This document shows positions 45,101 to 55,689 of a stretch of DNA of 64,000 bases, piece by piece. Numbering within the stretch: position 1 is the first letter of the stretch; the number at the start of each line of letters is the position of its first letter. Location: the NCBI GenBank assembly GCA_945952225.1, contig CAMFHP010000023.1:19855-83854 (forward strand), written 5' to 3'. The notes under the pieces were generated by a model. That model saw nothing but the letters and a program-made list of their open reading frames with translations, was not told the DNA's origin and ran no database searches. Source of the DNA: an uncultured Myxococcaceae bacterium (lineage in GTDB: Bacteria; Myxococcota_A; Polyangia; Polyangiales; Ga0077539). The position numbers and the translations under genes are program-made.

Positions 45101-47104
45101 CGTGAGGAGGCCGAGCGCGAAGCCGAGGAGCTCGCGCGACGGATGCTCACCGAGCGCGAGGTGGCCCGCGAGGCCGCGTGGGCCGCGCGCAGGGTGGCCG
45201 CGGAGCGCGAGATCGAGCGCCTCGCCGACGCGGAACGAAGGGCCCGCGCGCTGGCCGAACAGCTCGGACAGGATACGTCCAGCGAGCTTCCGCCGCCGGA
45301 GGAGGCGCTCGACGCGCTGGCCGAGATCGAGGGCGCGCTCGACGACGAGCCCGAGGCGCCCGACGTGTCGCTCACCGCGGTCGACGACGAGCCCGAGGTG
45401 CTCCCCGAGCGCCACGAGATCGACGCCGTGGCCCTGCTCGACGCGCGTCCCGTCGACGATGCGCCCACGCTGGCCCGCGTGCGCCACGCGGTGAACCAGT
45501 GGGCGCGGCGCCAGTCGGGCCTCGCGTCGTCGGAGCCCTCGTCGGGCGTCGAGCTCCGCGCGGTGATCGCCCGCCCCGCGTTCGAACTCCACGTCACCAC
45601 CCGCATGGAGTCTCGCGCCCTGCGCTTCGTACCGCCGCCGTGGCGCGACGCCGACGCGGTGCCCGTGCCCCCCGAGGCCACGGCGCCCGGCGCATCCGTG
45701 GATCCATGGGCGCTGCGCATCCCCGAGGTCGACGCGTGGGCCACGTGGCGCGCCGAACTGCTGCTCGATACGCCGCCCATCCGAAGCTTCTGCCGCGCGT
45801 GCGAGCACGGGAAAGTCTCGTGTGTGGAGTGCGCGGGATCGGGTGACAGGGTATGTCCGACCTGCAACGGCCGGGTGCGGGTGCGCTGTCCGCGCTGCGC
45901 GGGGGCGGGCGAGGTTCCGGGCGCGCGGGGGCCCGTGCGATGTGCGGGCTGCGACGGACGCCGCGAGCAGCCCTGCGGCGCGTGCGCGTTCGGGCGTGTG
46001 CCCTGCGCGCGGTGTCAGGGCCGTCGCACGGTGTCGTGCGTGAAGTGCCGCGGGCTCGGTCAGCTCACGGAGCGCGTCGCCGTGGTGCAGCGCTACGAGG
46101 GCGTGGCCGCGGTGGCCTCGGTGCGCGCGGGGCTCCCTGAAGCGCTGGCCCTGGCCATGGAGCCGCGCGAGGCCGAGGCGCAGCCCGTGGTGCACGTCGA
46201 GGCCGCGGCGCTCGATCCGTACGAGCTCGCGCGAGAGATTCCCCATGAGGCGCTGGGCGCGGCGGCGGCGCAACTGCTCGCCGACGAGGCGCAGCGCGCG
46301 GGCGACGGACAGCGCGCGACGCGCCAGCGGCTCGTGGTGCGGCGCAACCCGGTGTTCGAAGCGCGGTGCCGCATCGACGGCGACGAGTACACGGTGTGGG
46401 TGTGGGGCGCGCGCGATCGGGTGCACGCCGACGGATCCCCGCGGCAGCGCAAGCTCGACGCGCTCCTCGACAGCGCCCGACGCGCGCTCGACGAGGAGGC
46501 CCTGCGCGCCGCGGCCGACGCGCTCCTCGCGGCGCAGGAGCTCGACGGAGACCACCCGAACGCCCGCGCGATGCAGCGCGAACTGGCCGCAGCGGTGCTG
46601 CGCGTGGCGATGCGCGGCGAGCCCTTCGAGGCGCGTGAGCTCGCGGCGATGGCCCGACGGCTCCGTGATCCCGGGTGCGTGGCGCAGCTCGTCGAGGTGG
46701 AGCGGCACGTGGGCGCGCGCCTCGCGAGTCGGTCTCCGTGGGCGCTCTTCGAAGAGGCCCGCGCGGCCTTCGAGCGCAACCGCGATGAACGTTGCGCCGA
46801 GCGCCTCACGCAGCTCGCGGCCCTCGAACCCGACCACGCGGGCGCCGAGCGGCTCGCGGCCTCCCTGGGGGAACGCCTCGCCGCGCAGGCCGCGCAGCGC
46901 CTCGATGCGGGCGACCTCCTCGGGGCTTCGTCGCTCGTGCAGCGGGCGCAGGCCGTGCCGTACGCGGCGTGTGCGCGTGCGGTGGGGCACACCGCCGTGC
47001 GCGTCGCATCCGAGGAGCGCGCGATGCGCCGTCGCGCGTGGATGCCCTGGGCCGTGGCAGCGGTCGCGACGTTGCTCGCGCTCGTGGCGCTCCTCGCGCG
47101 CTGA
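42125..47104 (+). CDS. Giant tail-anchored coiled-coil protein with DnaJ-like CxxC zinc fingers
   Basis: 1,659 residues from GTG 42125; an in-frame ATG at 42065 is possible but would overlap the divergent Hsp70 start. Residues 1-700 are helical, without recognised domains. About 701-1048 is an uninterrupted Ala/Glu/Arg coiled coil (units like AEREAARLA). An acidic linker follows. About 1221-1312 has eight CxxC motifs (CRAC, CVEC, CPTC, CPRC, CAGC, CGAC, CARC, CVKC), several as CxxCxGxG as in the DnaJ zinc domain, but there is no J domain (no HPD). Residues about 1638-1658 are a single C-terminal membrane anchor, so the bulk is cytoplasmic. I infer a scaffold or co-chaperone for the divergent Hsp70. 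Confidence 0.85.
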   Translation: MLRSDDAYLELDDAPAPTPPDAPVDPTPELAETRGDEAFLEIADETGPRPSRGRVVTDDDLRMVTALADDARPLMAALWPAVSDLLASPPTAPELDARVALARTTLNQVTRRGAEWRARAEVAGGALTRRMDVLRHTPSGLHEAALEELRAWHRGALDAMARAEAGDGKKVYADGVRRLVDEARRRGLDESAVREVARGGDIELLPGEVQPWTPCTVLPGDPRTMDGAAEALVRAQSQGVAALVDGSLVGWIRANRAPDALVAEALEAQSLAQEGRGAEGVWTLAWALGWEGVRVDSHTVTGPETLLAHLRAARLHPSRVADAAAVLARWFRRTGHPLAAAACEALAKGESHAELGLRWALGEPLRLDDRAVTDPTLLAREVLARQSTRSAALDAWRAGTLRVWLDALPRTRRDALWLDDLAKPLAHALDEGAFWRGVYRRVPRAALRVYLADGRVVRFQTVGDLLATARVAAVWEPLVQCFKSGELRAWLAVAAPAVELDPAHTDDDVGLLALLAALGHTGLVIPWGRAAMPITTPTDLVSAWRRSWQRVESQLAHGHVTAWLRRTQGASMGAPFDEALDAWGPTLGAGTAPPGVASLRLALLCGLDELPLDPHRPLVRGVVRGYRAVEPGARDPSAWEPLWREGATHRAHGTLLLWMARRNPAFATLAALALREADAAGDCFETLVAAGVPVRTDALATEHLVAEREAARLAAEREAAALAAEREAASLEAEREAARLAAEREEERRTAERERVRREVEREVARITAERDDLRAAMEREVARLEAERSLVQVEMERAVARLTAERDAARVEAERETVRLAMERDAAALDAQRAAARAAAERDEARLEAERARIERDIARMETEQTQRRSQRAKELADQEAAEREAARLHELDVQRAAAERDAERLRALEREAREAAAREAERLDAMAREARDEAARRAAALASMADEARRMAEAEAERLRMLEDERRRETQRRAEEAAAEAARQAAEARRREEAEREAEELARRMLTEREVAREAAWAARRVAAEREIERLADAERRARALAEQLGQDTSSELPPPEEALDALAEIEGALDDEPEAPDVSLTAVDDEPEVLPERHEIDAVALLDARPVDDAPTLARVRHAVNQWARRQSGLASSEPSSGVELRAVIARPAFELHVTTRMESRALRFVPPPWRDADAVPVPPEATAPGASVDPWALRIPEVDAWATWRAELLLDTPPIRSFCRACEHGKVSCVECAGSGDRVCPTCNGRVRVRCPRCAGAGEVPGARGPVRCAGCDGRREQPCGACAFGRVPCARCQGRRTVSCVKCRGLGQLTERVAVVQRYEGVAAVASVRAGLPEALALAMEPREAEAQPVVHVEAAALDPYELAREIPHEALGAAAAQLLADEAQRAGDGQRATRQRLVVRRNPVFEARCRIDGDEYTVWVWGARDRVHADGSPRQRKLDALLDSARRALDEEALRAAADALLAAQELDGDHPNARAMQRELAAAVLRVAMRGEPFEARELAAMARRLRDPGCVAQLVEVERHVGARLASRSPWALFEEARAAFERNRDERCAERLTQLAALEPDHAGAERLAASLGERLAAQAAQRLDAGDLLGASSLVQRAQAVPYAACARAVGHTAVRVASEERAMRRRAWMPWAVAAVATLLALVALLAR
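44227..45270 (+). repeat. Codon-level repetitive tract coding for the coiled coil
   Basis: About 1 kb inside the giant gene repeats the codons for Glu-Arg-Glu-Ala-Ala-Arg-Leu and close variants (gcggagcgcgaggcggcgcgg and relatives). It explains the many long shadow frames here. Degenerate heptad repetition, not a mobile element. Confidence 0.7.
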
Positions 47105-47228
47105 CCAGATCGCGGACGCACACTGCTCCGCTCTGGACCGCGGCGGGCTGTGATACCAACGACCGTGAGGGGTGTCGCGGCACGCGCCACGCAAGGCGCC
47201 CCGCGTTTTGTCCCCGGAGCACGAGAGC

Positions 47229-49077
<1,849 letters not shown>

Positions 49078-49097
<20 letters not shown>

Positions 49098-50439
49098 GCG
49101 CGTCGAGCAGCGCGTCGACGTCGTCGGCCGTGCTCTCGGTGTTCGTCACGCACGCGCGCAGACACGCCACGCGGCCGTCGAGGCGCGTCTCCGAGATCCA
49201 CGCGGCCCCCGAGGCCCACACCGCGCGCAGCACGGGCTTCACCGCACGATCGCGCAGCGTCGCGTGGCGGAAGCACACCACCGGCAGCGGCGTGCGGTTC
49301 ACCACTTCGAAGCCCCGCGCGACGAGCCCCGCGCGCAGTCGGTCGGCGAGCGCGAACTGTCCGTCGACCTTGGCCTCGATCGCATCCCATCCGAGCGTCG
49401 CGAGCGTGAGCAGCACCTTGAGCCCCGCGAGTCGACGCGACCACTGGAGCGACGTGAGGTACGGCTGCGCGTGCGCGTCGTCGTCGCGCATCATGTAGGG
49501 CGCGTCGACGGAGAAGGCCGCGCGCAGGGCGTCGCCGTGGCGGCAGAAGAGCATCCCCGCGCCCATGGCCACCGGGAGTGACTTGTGCGCGTCCCAGGTC
49601 ACCGAGTCGGCGTCGGCGAGGCCGTCGAGCACACCCCGATGCGTCGACGACAACAGCGCGAGACCGCCCCACGCCGCGTCGACGTGGAACCACGCGCCGT
49701 GCTCCCGCGCGACCTCGCCGAGCGCACGCAACGGATCGAGGGCGCCCGCCGACGTGGTGCCCGCCGTGCCCACCACGAGGAGCGGAACCATCCCCTGCGC
49801 GCGGTCGCGGTCGATGCACTCGCGGAGCGCGCGCACGCGCATCTGGCACGCGCCGTCGACGGGGATTCTTCGCAGCGCCGTGCGACCCAGCCCGCAGGCC
49901 ACGACGGCCTTCTCGATGGAGCCGTGGGCCTCCGTCGAGGCGTACACCACGGGCCGCACGTTGCTGCCCACGAGGCCGTCGTCACGCCACGTCGGCAGCG
50001 CCCGCGCGAGGGCCGCGAGGAGCGCCGTGTGGTTGGCCTCGGCGCCGCCCGTGGTGAAGCTCCGCGCGGTGAGCGCCCCGAGGCCCGCGCGGTCGGCGAG
50101 GAGCGTGAGCGCGCGCTGCTCCATCTCCCACGCGACGGGCGCGGCCTGGCGCACGGAGAGCTGCGGATTGAACCGCGCCACGAGGGCATCGGCGGCCACG
50201 GAGGCGTCGTGCGTTGTGGGGTTGAACAGCCCGAAGTGTCGGGGGTGGGTGCTGTGCGTCAGGCCCGCGGAGAGCAGCGCGAAGGCGTCGTCGACGAGGG
50301 CGTCGAGGGCGCGCGGTGACGACGGGTCGAAGCGGTCGCAGACGCGCGCGCGGAGTTCCGCGGGGCGCAGCGTGGGATGGAGCGGGAGCGATCGGGCGTC
50401 GAAGCCTTCGAGAAGTTCGAAGAGCCTCGCGAGGGACAC
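49078..50439 (-). CDS. PLP-dependent group II amino acid decarboxylase
   Basis: 453 residues from GTG 50439. Fold-type I group II decarboxylase (DDC/glutamate decarboxylase-like): TTGGAEANHTALLAAL, AHGSIEKAV, GTAGTTSAGALDPL, the PLP-Asp motif HVDAAWGG and the Schiff-base lysine in WDAHKSL. Substrate could be an aromatic amino acid, glutamate, aspartate or cysteine sulfinate; not decidable here. It lies 18 bases after the 118-residue basic protein on the same strand, so they may share a transcript. Confidence 0.9.
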
Positions 50440-50457
50440 GCGCAGACGGACGGACGA

Positions 50458-50814
50458 TCAGGCCTTCTTGGCAGCGGCGCGCTTCGCACGACGCTCGGCG
50501 CTCTGGAGCTGGTCCAGGAGGCGGGGGAGCGGGTGCTTCTCGAGCGACTTCTTGTAGTCGCCGTCCTTGCCGTGGCCTTCGGCCTTGGCGACGGCTTCGA
50601 TGATGTCAGCGCGCGAACCGAAGCGCTTCGACGCCTCGGAGAGCACGCTGTGAAGGCGCACGAGCTTGGTGTTCGACAGGCGCTCGAGGGCCTTGGGGCT
50701 CTTCGTACGGTCGATCCAGAACTTCTCCGTGGCGAGGGCGCGGACCTTCTCCACGAGTTCCTTCTTGGAGCCGGCGAGGGTCTTCACCTGAGCGAGCGGG
50801 GACTGCGAAGCCAT
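50458..50814 (-). CDS. Small basic hypothetical protein
   Basis: 118 residues from ATG 50814, preceded by GAGGAACACGCAA. I do not recognise it. It is Lys/Arg-rich and helical (SKKELVEKVRALATEKFW, LVRLHSVLSEASKRFGSRADI) and ends in AKRAAAKKA, like the basic tails of nucleoid-associated proteins. Codon use is less GC-extreme than in the neighbours. DNA or RNA binding is only a guess from charge. Confidence 0.78.
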   Translation of the reverse strand: MASQSPLAQVKTLAGSKKELVEKVRALATEKFWIDRTKSPKALERLSNTKLVRLHSVLSEASKRFGSRADIIEAVAKAEGHGKDGDYKKSLEKHPLPRLLDQLQSAERRAKRAAAKKA

Positions 50815-50942
50815 TTGCGTGTTCCTCGATCTGTAGAGGGGAAAGCGGACAATGGTATCCCTGTGAAAGGGGGTGCGGTTGGTAACACGGTCGCCGAGGC
50901 CACCGCAAGACCCCGGCGCGCGTGTTTTGACGACTGTGTCGC

Positions 50943-52394
50943 CTACTCTGCCGGGCCGACGGTCACCGGGTACTCGAACTCCGCGGCCCCACACGCCGGG
51001 GCCGGGAACACCAGCCGCCCCACGGCGCGCTCGACGCACGCATCGAGCTCGGGGTCGACGCCGCGCACGCTGGCGTTGATCGCCCGTCCCGACTCGCCGA
51101 CGGTGAAGTGCACCACGAGCCTGCCCGCGAGGGTCGGGTTCGTGCGCGCGGCCCGCTCGTAGCACGAACGGATGCCGCCGAGGTTGCCCCGCAGCACCCG
51201 CGCGACGGCGCCCGCGTCGCCCTCGCAGGTGTCGGTGCTCGGCGGGTCGGGATCGATCGTCGGCGGACGCCGCGGACCCACGGGGCCCGTGAGATTCCCG
51301 GTGCCCGGCGCGTCGTGGGTGGCGAGGGTCTGCGGGCGTCCGAGGGTCTGCGAGCCCGGGAGCCCGTGGGCCTGCGCGGTGAGCGAAGGACGCGCGAGCG
51401 TCGTGCCCGTGGTGCTCACGCCGTGCACGTTGCGAAGGTCCTCCGCGGTGCCGCCCATGAGCGTTCCGTTCTGGAGCTGCTCGCGCGCGCTGCCGGGCAT
51501 CGCGGCCGTGGTGGTGAGCGCGGCGAAGTCGGCGTTCAGCGCGCGTTCGACGGCAGCAGCGGCCTCGGCGGCGCGCGCGGCGGCCTGCGCGACGTGGCTC
51601 TGCGAGGGCGCGTTCGCGGCGGTGTTCGACGGGGTGTGCGAGGGCGTCGGGCGCGTGTGCGGCGCGTCGCTGCGGGGCGACGGCGCGCGCGTGTCGGAGG
51701 TGTCCGCGGGCGCCGCGGCGGCCTCGCGCGGCTCCGCGGGGGTGCTGTCGTCGGGCGGGGCCATGTGGATGCGGCGGGCCACGTACTCCAGCAGGTCGGC
51801 GCGGTCGTCAACGATGGGGTCGTAGCCGTACTCCACCCAGGTCATCGCGCCGAGGGCGAGGGAGAGAAAGCCCGCGAGCGCGCTGTGGTAGCGCCAGTCG
51901 ATTTCGCGCGTGAGGCTCGCGCGGAGGCTCTGCGGAATCTGGGCCTTCGGCGCGGTCGGCGGCGCGGGCGCGAACTGAAAGAGAAAGGTCACCCCGGCGA
52001 GCGAGAGCTTGCCCCGCGCGCTGTCATCGAGCGGGAGCACCGTGGCCGCGCCCTCGGGCTTCGCGAGGCCCTTCGCGCGAAGGCTCTCGGCCGTGTGCAC
52101 CTCGCCCCGCAGCGCCACACGCACCTCGGCGCCCGACGGAATCACCAGGTGCCACCGACCGCCGCGCACGGTGAACAGCTCGACGTGCGAGGGAAAATCC
52201 TTCGACGAGACCACGAGCGTCGCGCGCTCCGTGGTGCCCGCGCTCACGGTCTCGCGGGTCTTCACCGTGCGCTCCTCGATGGAGCTCGCCCCCTGCAACA
52301 CCCCGATGCGGAGCACACGTTCGAGGTGCTCCAGCGGCTGCTTCGAAGACATGGCGCGGGTCATCGCCCCGGCCTCGCGGGCGCGTTCGGTCAT
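50943..52394 (-). CDS. AgmX/PglI C-terminal (TonB-like) domain membrane protein
   Basis: 483 residues from ATG 52394. Residues 1-165 look like a cytoplasmic FHA/GltJ-like beta domain (VELFTVRGGRWHLVIPSGAEV). One membrane segment follows (HSALAGFLSLALGAMTWVEYG, about 170-190). Then comes a long Pro/Ser/Thr/Ala-rich periplasmic spacer. The C-terminus (about 400-483) is the AgmX/PglI type: VLRGNLGGIRSCYERAARTN, GRLVVHFTVGESGRAINASV, CVERAVGRLVFPAP. AgmX and GltJ belong to the myxobacterial gliding and envelope machinery; no other agl/glt gene is here, so the role is inferred only from the domain. Confidence 0.88.
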   Translation of the reverse strand: MTERAREAGAMTRAMSSKQPLEHLERVLRIGVLQGASSIEERTVKTRETVSAGTTERATLVVSSKDFPSHVELFTVRGGRWHLVIPSGAEVRVALRGEVHTAESLRAKGLAKPEGAATVLPLDDSARGKLSLAGVTFLFQFAPAPPTAPKAQIPQSLRASLTREIDWRYHSALAGFLSLALGAMTWVEYGYDPIVDDRADLLEYVARRIHMAPPDDSTPAEPREAAAAPADTSDTRAPSPRSDAPHTRPTPSHTPSNTAANAPSQSHVAQAAARAAEAAAAVERALNADFAALTTTAAMPGSAREQLQNGTLMGGTAEDLRNVHGVSTTGTTLARPSLTAQAHGLPGSQTLGRPQTLATHDAPGTGNLTGPVGPRRPPTIDPDPPSTDTCEGDAGAVARVLRGNLGGIRSCYERAARTNPTLAGRLVVHFTVGESGRAINASVRGVDPELDACVERAVGRLVFPAPACGAAEFEYPVTVGPAE

Positions 52395-52514
52395 GGTCGT
52401 ATCCTCCTGGGCGCCGCCGTCGCGTGGCCGCCGTCGCGTGAACGACGTGGCCGTGCGGGGCGCGCGTGGAGGTCACTGACAGGCCGTGTGCGCGCGAGGT
52501 TCCCCCGTCGCGCG

Positions 52515-52541
52515 AAGAAAAAATACGCCGCACCGGGGCGT
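52515..52541 (-). terminator. Rho-independent terminator after the amylase-lipoprotein operon
   Basis: On the minus strand the GC stem acgcc/ggcgt (loop ccggtgc) is followed by A and six T, then C and two T. It begins three bases after the stop of the lipoprotein gene. A T-run like this is rare in DNA of this composition, which supports the call. Confidence 0.75.
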
Positions 52542-52544
52542 CCG

Positions 52545-53660
52545 CTACGGACACACCCTCGCGAAGAACCCCGCGAGCACCTCGGCCCGCGCCGACTCCG
52601 CGCGCGTGAAGGCCACGAGCCCGCCGCCCCACGGATCGCCCACCGCCGCGCGCACCTGCACGTCGTTCGAAGTGGCGACGGTGTGCGTGTCTCGCAGCAG
52701 TCCCTCGGCGTCGAGGCGCCACGCTTCGAGCCGATCGCCCGTCTCGATCGTGCGCACGGCCACCACCACGATGCCGTGCCGCCGCCCGCTCCCATCGCTC
52801 TGCGCGAACACCTCGGGGTCGTGCGCCTGACGCTCCATCCGCCGAGGACGGATGCGCACCGCGCCCCCGTGGTCGACACCCGCGATCCACGTTCCGTCGT
52901 CGCGCGCTTCGAAGGCCGCGACCGCGCCCCGCGCATCGACCGCGAGCGCATGCACCGCGCCCACGAGCACGCCGTCGTAGAGCCGCGTCTGCCACTGCAC
53001 CGCGCAGCGCGCATCGAGCGACACCAGGTCGACCCCGCGGGCCTCGCCCGTCGACGGATCGGCGCCCACACGCAGCGCGCGAAAGCCCTCTCCCCACGCG
53101 ACCACCGCGCGCGGTGTGACGCCCGGCGGACACCGATGGGCCTCGCCCGGCGCGCCATCGCGGGCCACGAGGCGCAGGCTCGTCACGCCGCGGTCGTCTT
53201 CGGTGAGCATCGCCGCGGGCGTCGAGCCGTCGTCGCGCGCCACGAGCCGCGGATCGCCGACGTAGCGGTCGTCGAGGGCGTAGGCCTCGCCGTCGGTGCG
53301 TCCGTTGCGAACCGCGAAGAGCTGCGTGGGCGCGTCGCCGTGGTGCGGCGCGACGGCGGCCACGTAGCCGTCGTTGCTCCATGCGAGGGAGAGGCGCGCG
53401 GGGGCCGCGGGCGCGTCGACGAGGGCCACACGATCACCCGAGGGCGCGCCGTCGACCGTGAACTCGCGGAGGAACACCGTGCCGTTGTCGGCCACGAGCG
53501 CGCCCCAGCCGTGGCCGTTCCAGGTGAGGGCGCGGGAGGTGAGTCCGGGCTGTTCGGCGGTGGTGCACGCGGGCATCGGAGGCACCACGCGGGCGCGACC
53601 TGCACACGCGATCGTCGCGCTCCCCAGAACGAGAAGCGCGGTCGCGAAGGGGCGCGTCAC
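52545..53660 (-). CDS. Secreted hypothetical lipoprotein coupled to the amylase
   Basis: 371 residues from GTG 53660, overlapping the amylase stop as GTGA. Signal peptide TRPFATALLVLGSATIAC with a likely lipidated Cys. The mature part looks like a beta-propeller or repeated beta-sheet protein (blocks such as LTWNGHGWGALVADNGTVFL, LAWSNDGYVAAVAPHHGD, VHALAVDARGAVAAFEARDDG). No known family recognised. It ends 3 bases before a terminator, so it is the last gene of the unit. Confidence 0.8.
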   Translation of the reverse strand: MTRPFATALLVLGSATIACAGRARVVPPMPACTTAEQPGLTSRALTWNGHGWGALVADNGTVFLREFTVDGAPSGDRVALVDAPAAPARLSLAWSNDGYVAAVAPHHGDAPTQLFAVRNGRTDGEAYALDDRYVGDPRLVARDDGSTPAAMLTEDDRGVTSLRLVARDGAPGEAHRCPPGVTPRAVVAWGEGFRALRVGADPSTGEARGVDLVSLDARCAVQWQTRLYDGVLVGAVHALAVDARGAVAAFEARDDGTWIAGVDHGGAVRIRPRRMERQAHDPEVFAQSDGSGRRHGIVVVAVRTIETGDRLEAWRLDAEGLLRDTHTVATSNDVQVRAAVGDPWGGGLVAFTRAESARAEVLAGFFARVCP

Positions 53661-55618
53661 GGGCGCACTTGCGCGCGCGGCACGAACACCGACGCCTGCC
53701 ACGGACCCATCGGGATCACCGCGGTGCCGCCGCTGCCCACGGTGATCGAGCGCGGGGTCTCGGCGAGCACGTCGACGAGCTCGGTGCCCGGCGCGGCGGT
53801 GACCATCATGGGCGCGCCCCCCGCGCGGTCGGCGCTGGTCTCGGCCATGCCGTCGCGCGCGTGAATGACCACCAGCGCGTAGTTCGATCCGTCGACGCGT
53901 TCGAAGGCCATGATGCCCGCGTCCTGCTCCGAGCCCGTGTGCGTGGTGGTCCAGCGCAGGGCCATGGAGCCGCGACGGAGCGCCTGGTAGTTCTGGCGCA
54001 GTCGGATGAGTCGGCGCGTCCAGCCGAAGGTGCTGACCGTGTTGTTCGCGCGGCGCTCCGCGGTGGGAAAGCCCGTGTCCCAGAGGCGCTCGCGGTTCGA
54101 CGGGTCGTTGCCGCCGCGGAAGTCCTGCTCCGTGCCGTAGTACACGCACGGGATCCCGTCTTCGGTGAGCAGGTACGCGAGGGCGGCGTGGAGGCGCGGG
54201 CGGAAGCGCTCGACGTCGGCGGGGTTGCGAATGTCGACCACCGGCGAGCTGCACGCGCGTCCCCCGCGGGCGATGTCCGACGCCACCGTGGGGTTCATTC
54301 CGTAGAGGAATCGCGACACGTCATGGTTGTCCATGAAGTTCACGAGAAGCTGCCGCGGGGCCACGCCGACGCCGTTCGGTTGCGGTGTGCCGCTGTAGTC
54401 GTTCTGACGGTCGCGGAGCAGCCCTTCGAGGTCGCTCGTGTTGCCGTCGCCGCACTGAAAGATGTTGTCGAAGACCCGGTACTTCTGCGGAAAGTAGAAG
54501 ACGGAGTCCATCTCGTTGGGGTTCGTGTACGAGCCCACGAGGCGGCTGTCGCCGTCGAAGGCCTCGCCGAACATGAAGAAGTTCCGCTTGCCCGCGGCGT
54601 TGGCGAGGCGGCGGATGTTCGACGCGAAGTACTGCCAGAATCCGTGGTCGACGTGCTTGAGCGTGTCGATGCGAAACCCGTCGAGGTCGAGCATGCGCAC
54701 CCAGCGCCAGTACGCTTCGACCATCGCGCGGCGCACGTCTTCGCGCTCCGTCGCCACGTCCTTCAGGCCGCCGGGAAAGTCACCGAGGAGCACCTGCTCG
54801 CCGGGCTGCGAGTCGACGTTGTCGTAGGCCGTGATGCGCCCGCGGCGGTGGTAGCCCTCGGGCCGCGCGAGAATCGACTGCGACGGGAGGATGTCCGTCC
54901 GCGGCGGCACGCGAAAGATGTCCGGGTTGTTGAGAAACACCACCGGCGCATCGCCCGCGGGACCGAGCGACGTGAAGGCCTGCACGGGACCGCGAACGTT
55001 GTAGTCCGGGTCGTACTCGGTCACGCGGCGCAGCGTCGACCCGAGGCCTCCGGGGTTGCGGTACGGATAGTCGGGCCCCGAGCCCTCGATGAACTCATCG
55101 GGCCGACCGTTGTTGTTCACGTCGTAGAAGAACATCTGGCCCATGTGGTTGGTCACGATGTCCAGGATCACCTTGATCCCGTTCTCGTGGGCCACACGCA
55201 CCATGCGACGGAGCGTGGCGAGGTCGCCGAAGTGCGGGTTCAACAGCGTCAGGTCCGACGCCCAGTAGCCGTGGTAGGCGTCGAAGCCCGCGTCGGTGTC
55301 GACGTTCCGCACGATGGGCGAGATCCACAGGGTCGTGACGCCGAGCTGCTTGAGGTAGCCCATGCGGTTGATCACGCCCTGCCAGTCGCCGCCCTGGTAC
55401 CGCCCGAGCGACGTGCGGTCGATGCGGAGGTCGTTCGACGTGTCGCCGTCTTCGAAGCGGTCGACGAGGAGCTGGTAGATCACCTCGTCGCGCCAGTCGG
55501 TCTGCACGTTGGCCGTGAGCGGGATGTTCTCTCCCGCCACGTCGTCGAGGTCGCTCCAGCATCCGAGCGAGGCCGCACAGGCGAGGGCCGCCGTCCCGAG
55601 CATCATCCGGGTCTTCAC
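53657..55618 (-). CDS. Secreted GH13 alpha-amylase-family lipoprotein
   Basis: 653 residues from GTG 55618 (a TTG seven codons up is in frame but gives a poorer signal). The signal VKTRMMLGTAALACAASLGC ends in a probable lipidated Cys. All four GH13 regions are visible: I DIVTNHMG, II GFRIDTLKH with the nucleophile Asp, III GEAFD with the acid/base Glu, IV FMDNHD. It degrades alpha-1,4-glucans such as starch or glycogen; cyclomaltodextrinase or neopullulanase-like specificity is not excluded. A beta C-terminal domain follows. It is linked to a second lipoprotein gene downstream. Confidence 0.94.
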   Translation of the reverse strand: MKTRMMLGTAALACAASLGCWSDLDDVAGENIPLTANVQTDWRDEVIYQLLVDRFEDGDTSNDLRIDRTSLGRYQGGDWQGVINRMGYLKQLGVTTLWISPIVRNVDTDAGFDAYHGYWASDLTLLNPHFGDLATLRRMVRVAHENGIKVILDIVTNHMGQMFFYDVNNNGRPDEFIEGSGPDYPYRNPGGLGSTLRRVTEYDPDYNVRGPVQAFTSLGPAGDAPVVFLNNPDIFRVPPRTDILPSQSILARPEGYHRRGRITAYDNVDSQPGEQVLLGDFPGGLKDVATEREDVRRAMVEAYWRWVRMLDLDGFRIDTLKHVDHGFWQYFASNIRRLANAAGKRNFFMFGEAFDGDSRLVGSYTNPNEMDSVFYFPQKYRVFDNIFQCGDGNTSDLEGLLRDRQNDYSGTPQPNGVGVAPRQLLVNFMDNHDVSRFLYGMNPTVASDIARGGRACSSPVVDIRNPADVERFRPRLHAALAYLLTEDGIPCVYYGTEQDFRGGNDPSNRERLWDTGFPTAERRANNTVSTFGWTRRLIRLRQNYQALRRGSMALRWTTTHTGSEQDAGIMAFERVDGSNYALVVIHARDGMAETSADRAGGAPMMVTAAPGTELVDVLAETPRSITVGSGGTAVIPMGPWQASVFVPRAQVRP

Positions 55619-55689
55619 GGCGCGCGATCGTACAGGCAACCGTTTCCCCCCGTCACCGTTCTCGTGCGAACGTCGCGACCCCTCCGACG

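Noticed and set aside
44000..45900. Long minus-strand Ser/Ala/Arg-rich frame inside the giant gene
   Set aside because: It is the antisense image of the Glu-Arg-Ala coiled-coil codons, with low complexity and no domains.
45786..46060. The CxxC cluster as proof of a true DnaJ protein
   Set aside because: No J domain or HPD motif exists anywhere in the 1,659 residues.
50831..50900. Possible promoter (TACCAT as -10) before the small basic protein
   Set aside because: No matching -35 element at 16-18 bases; the nearest TTACCA is 22 bases away.
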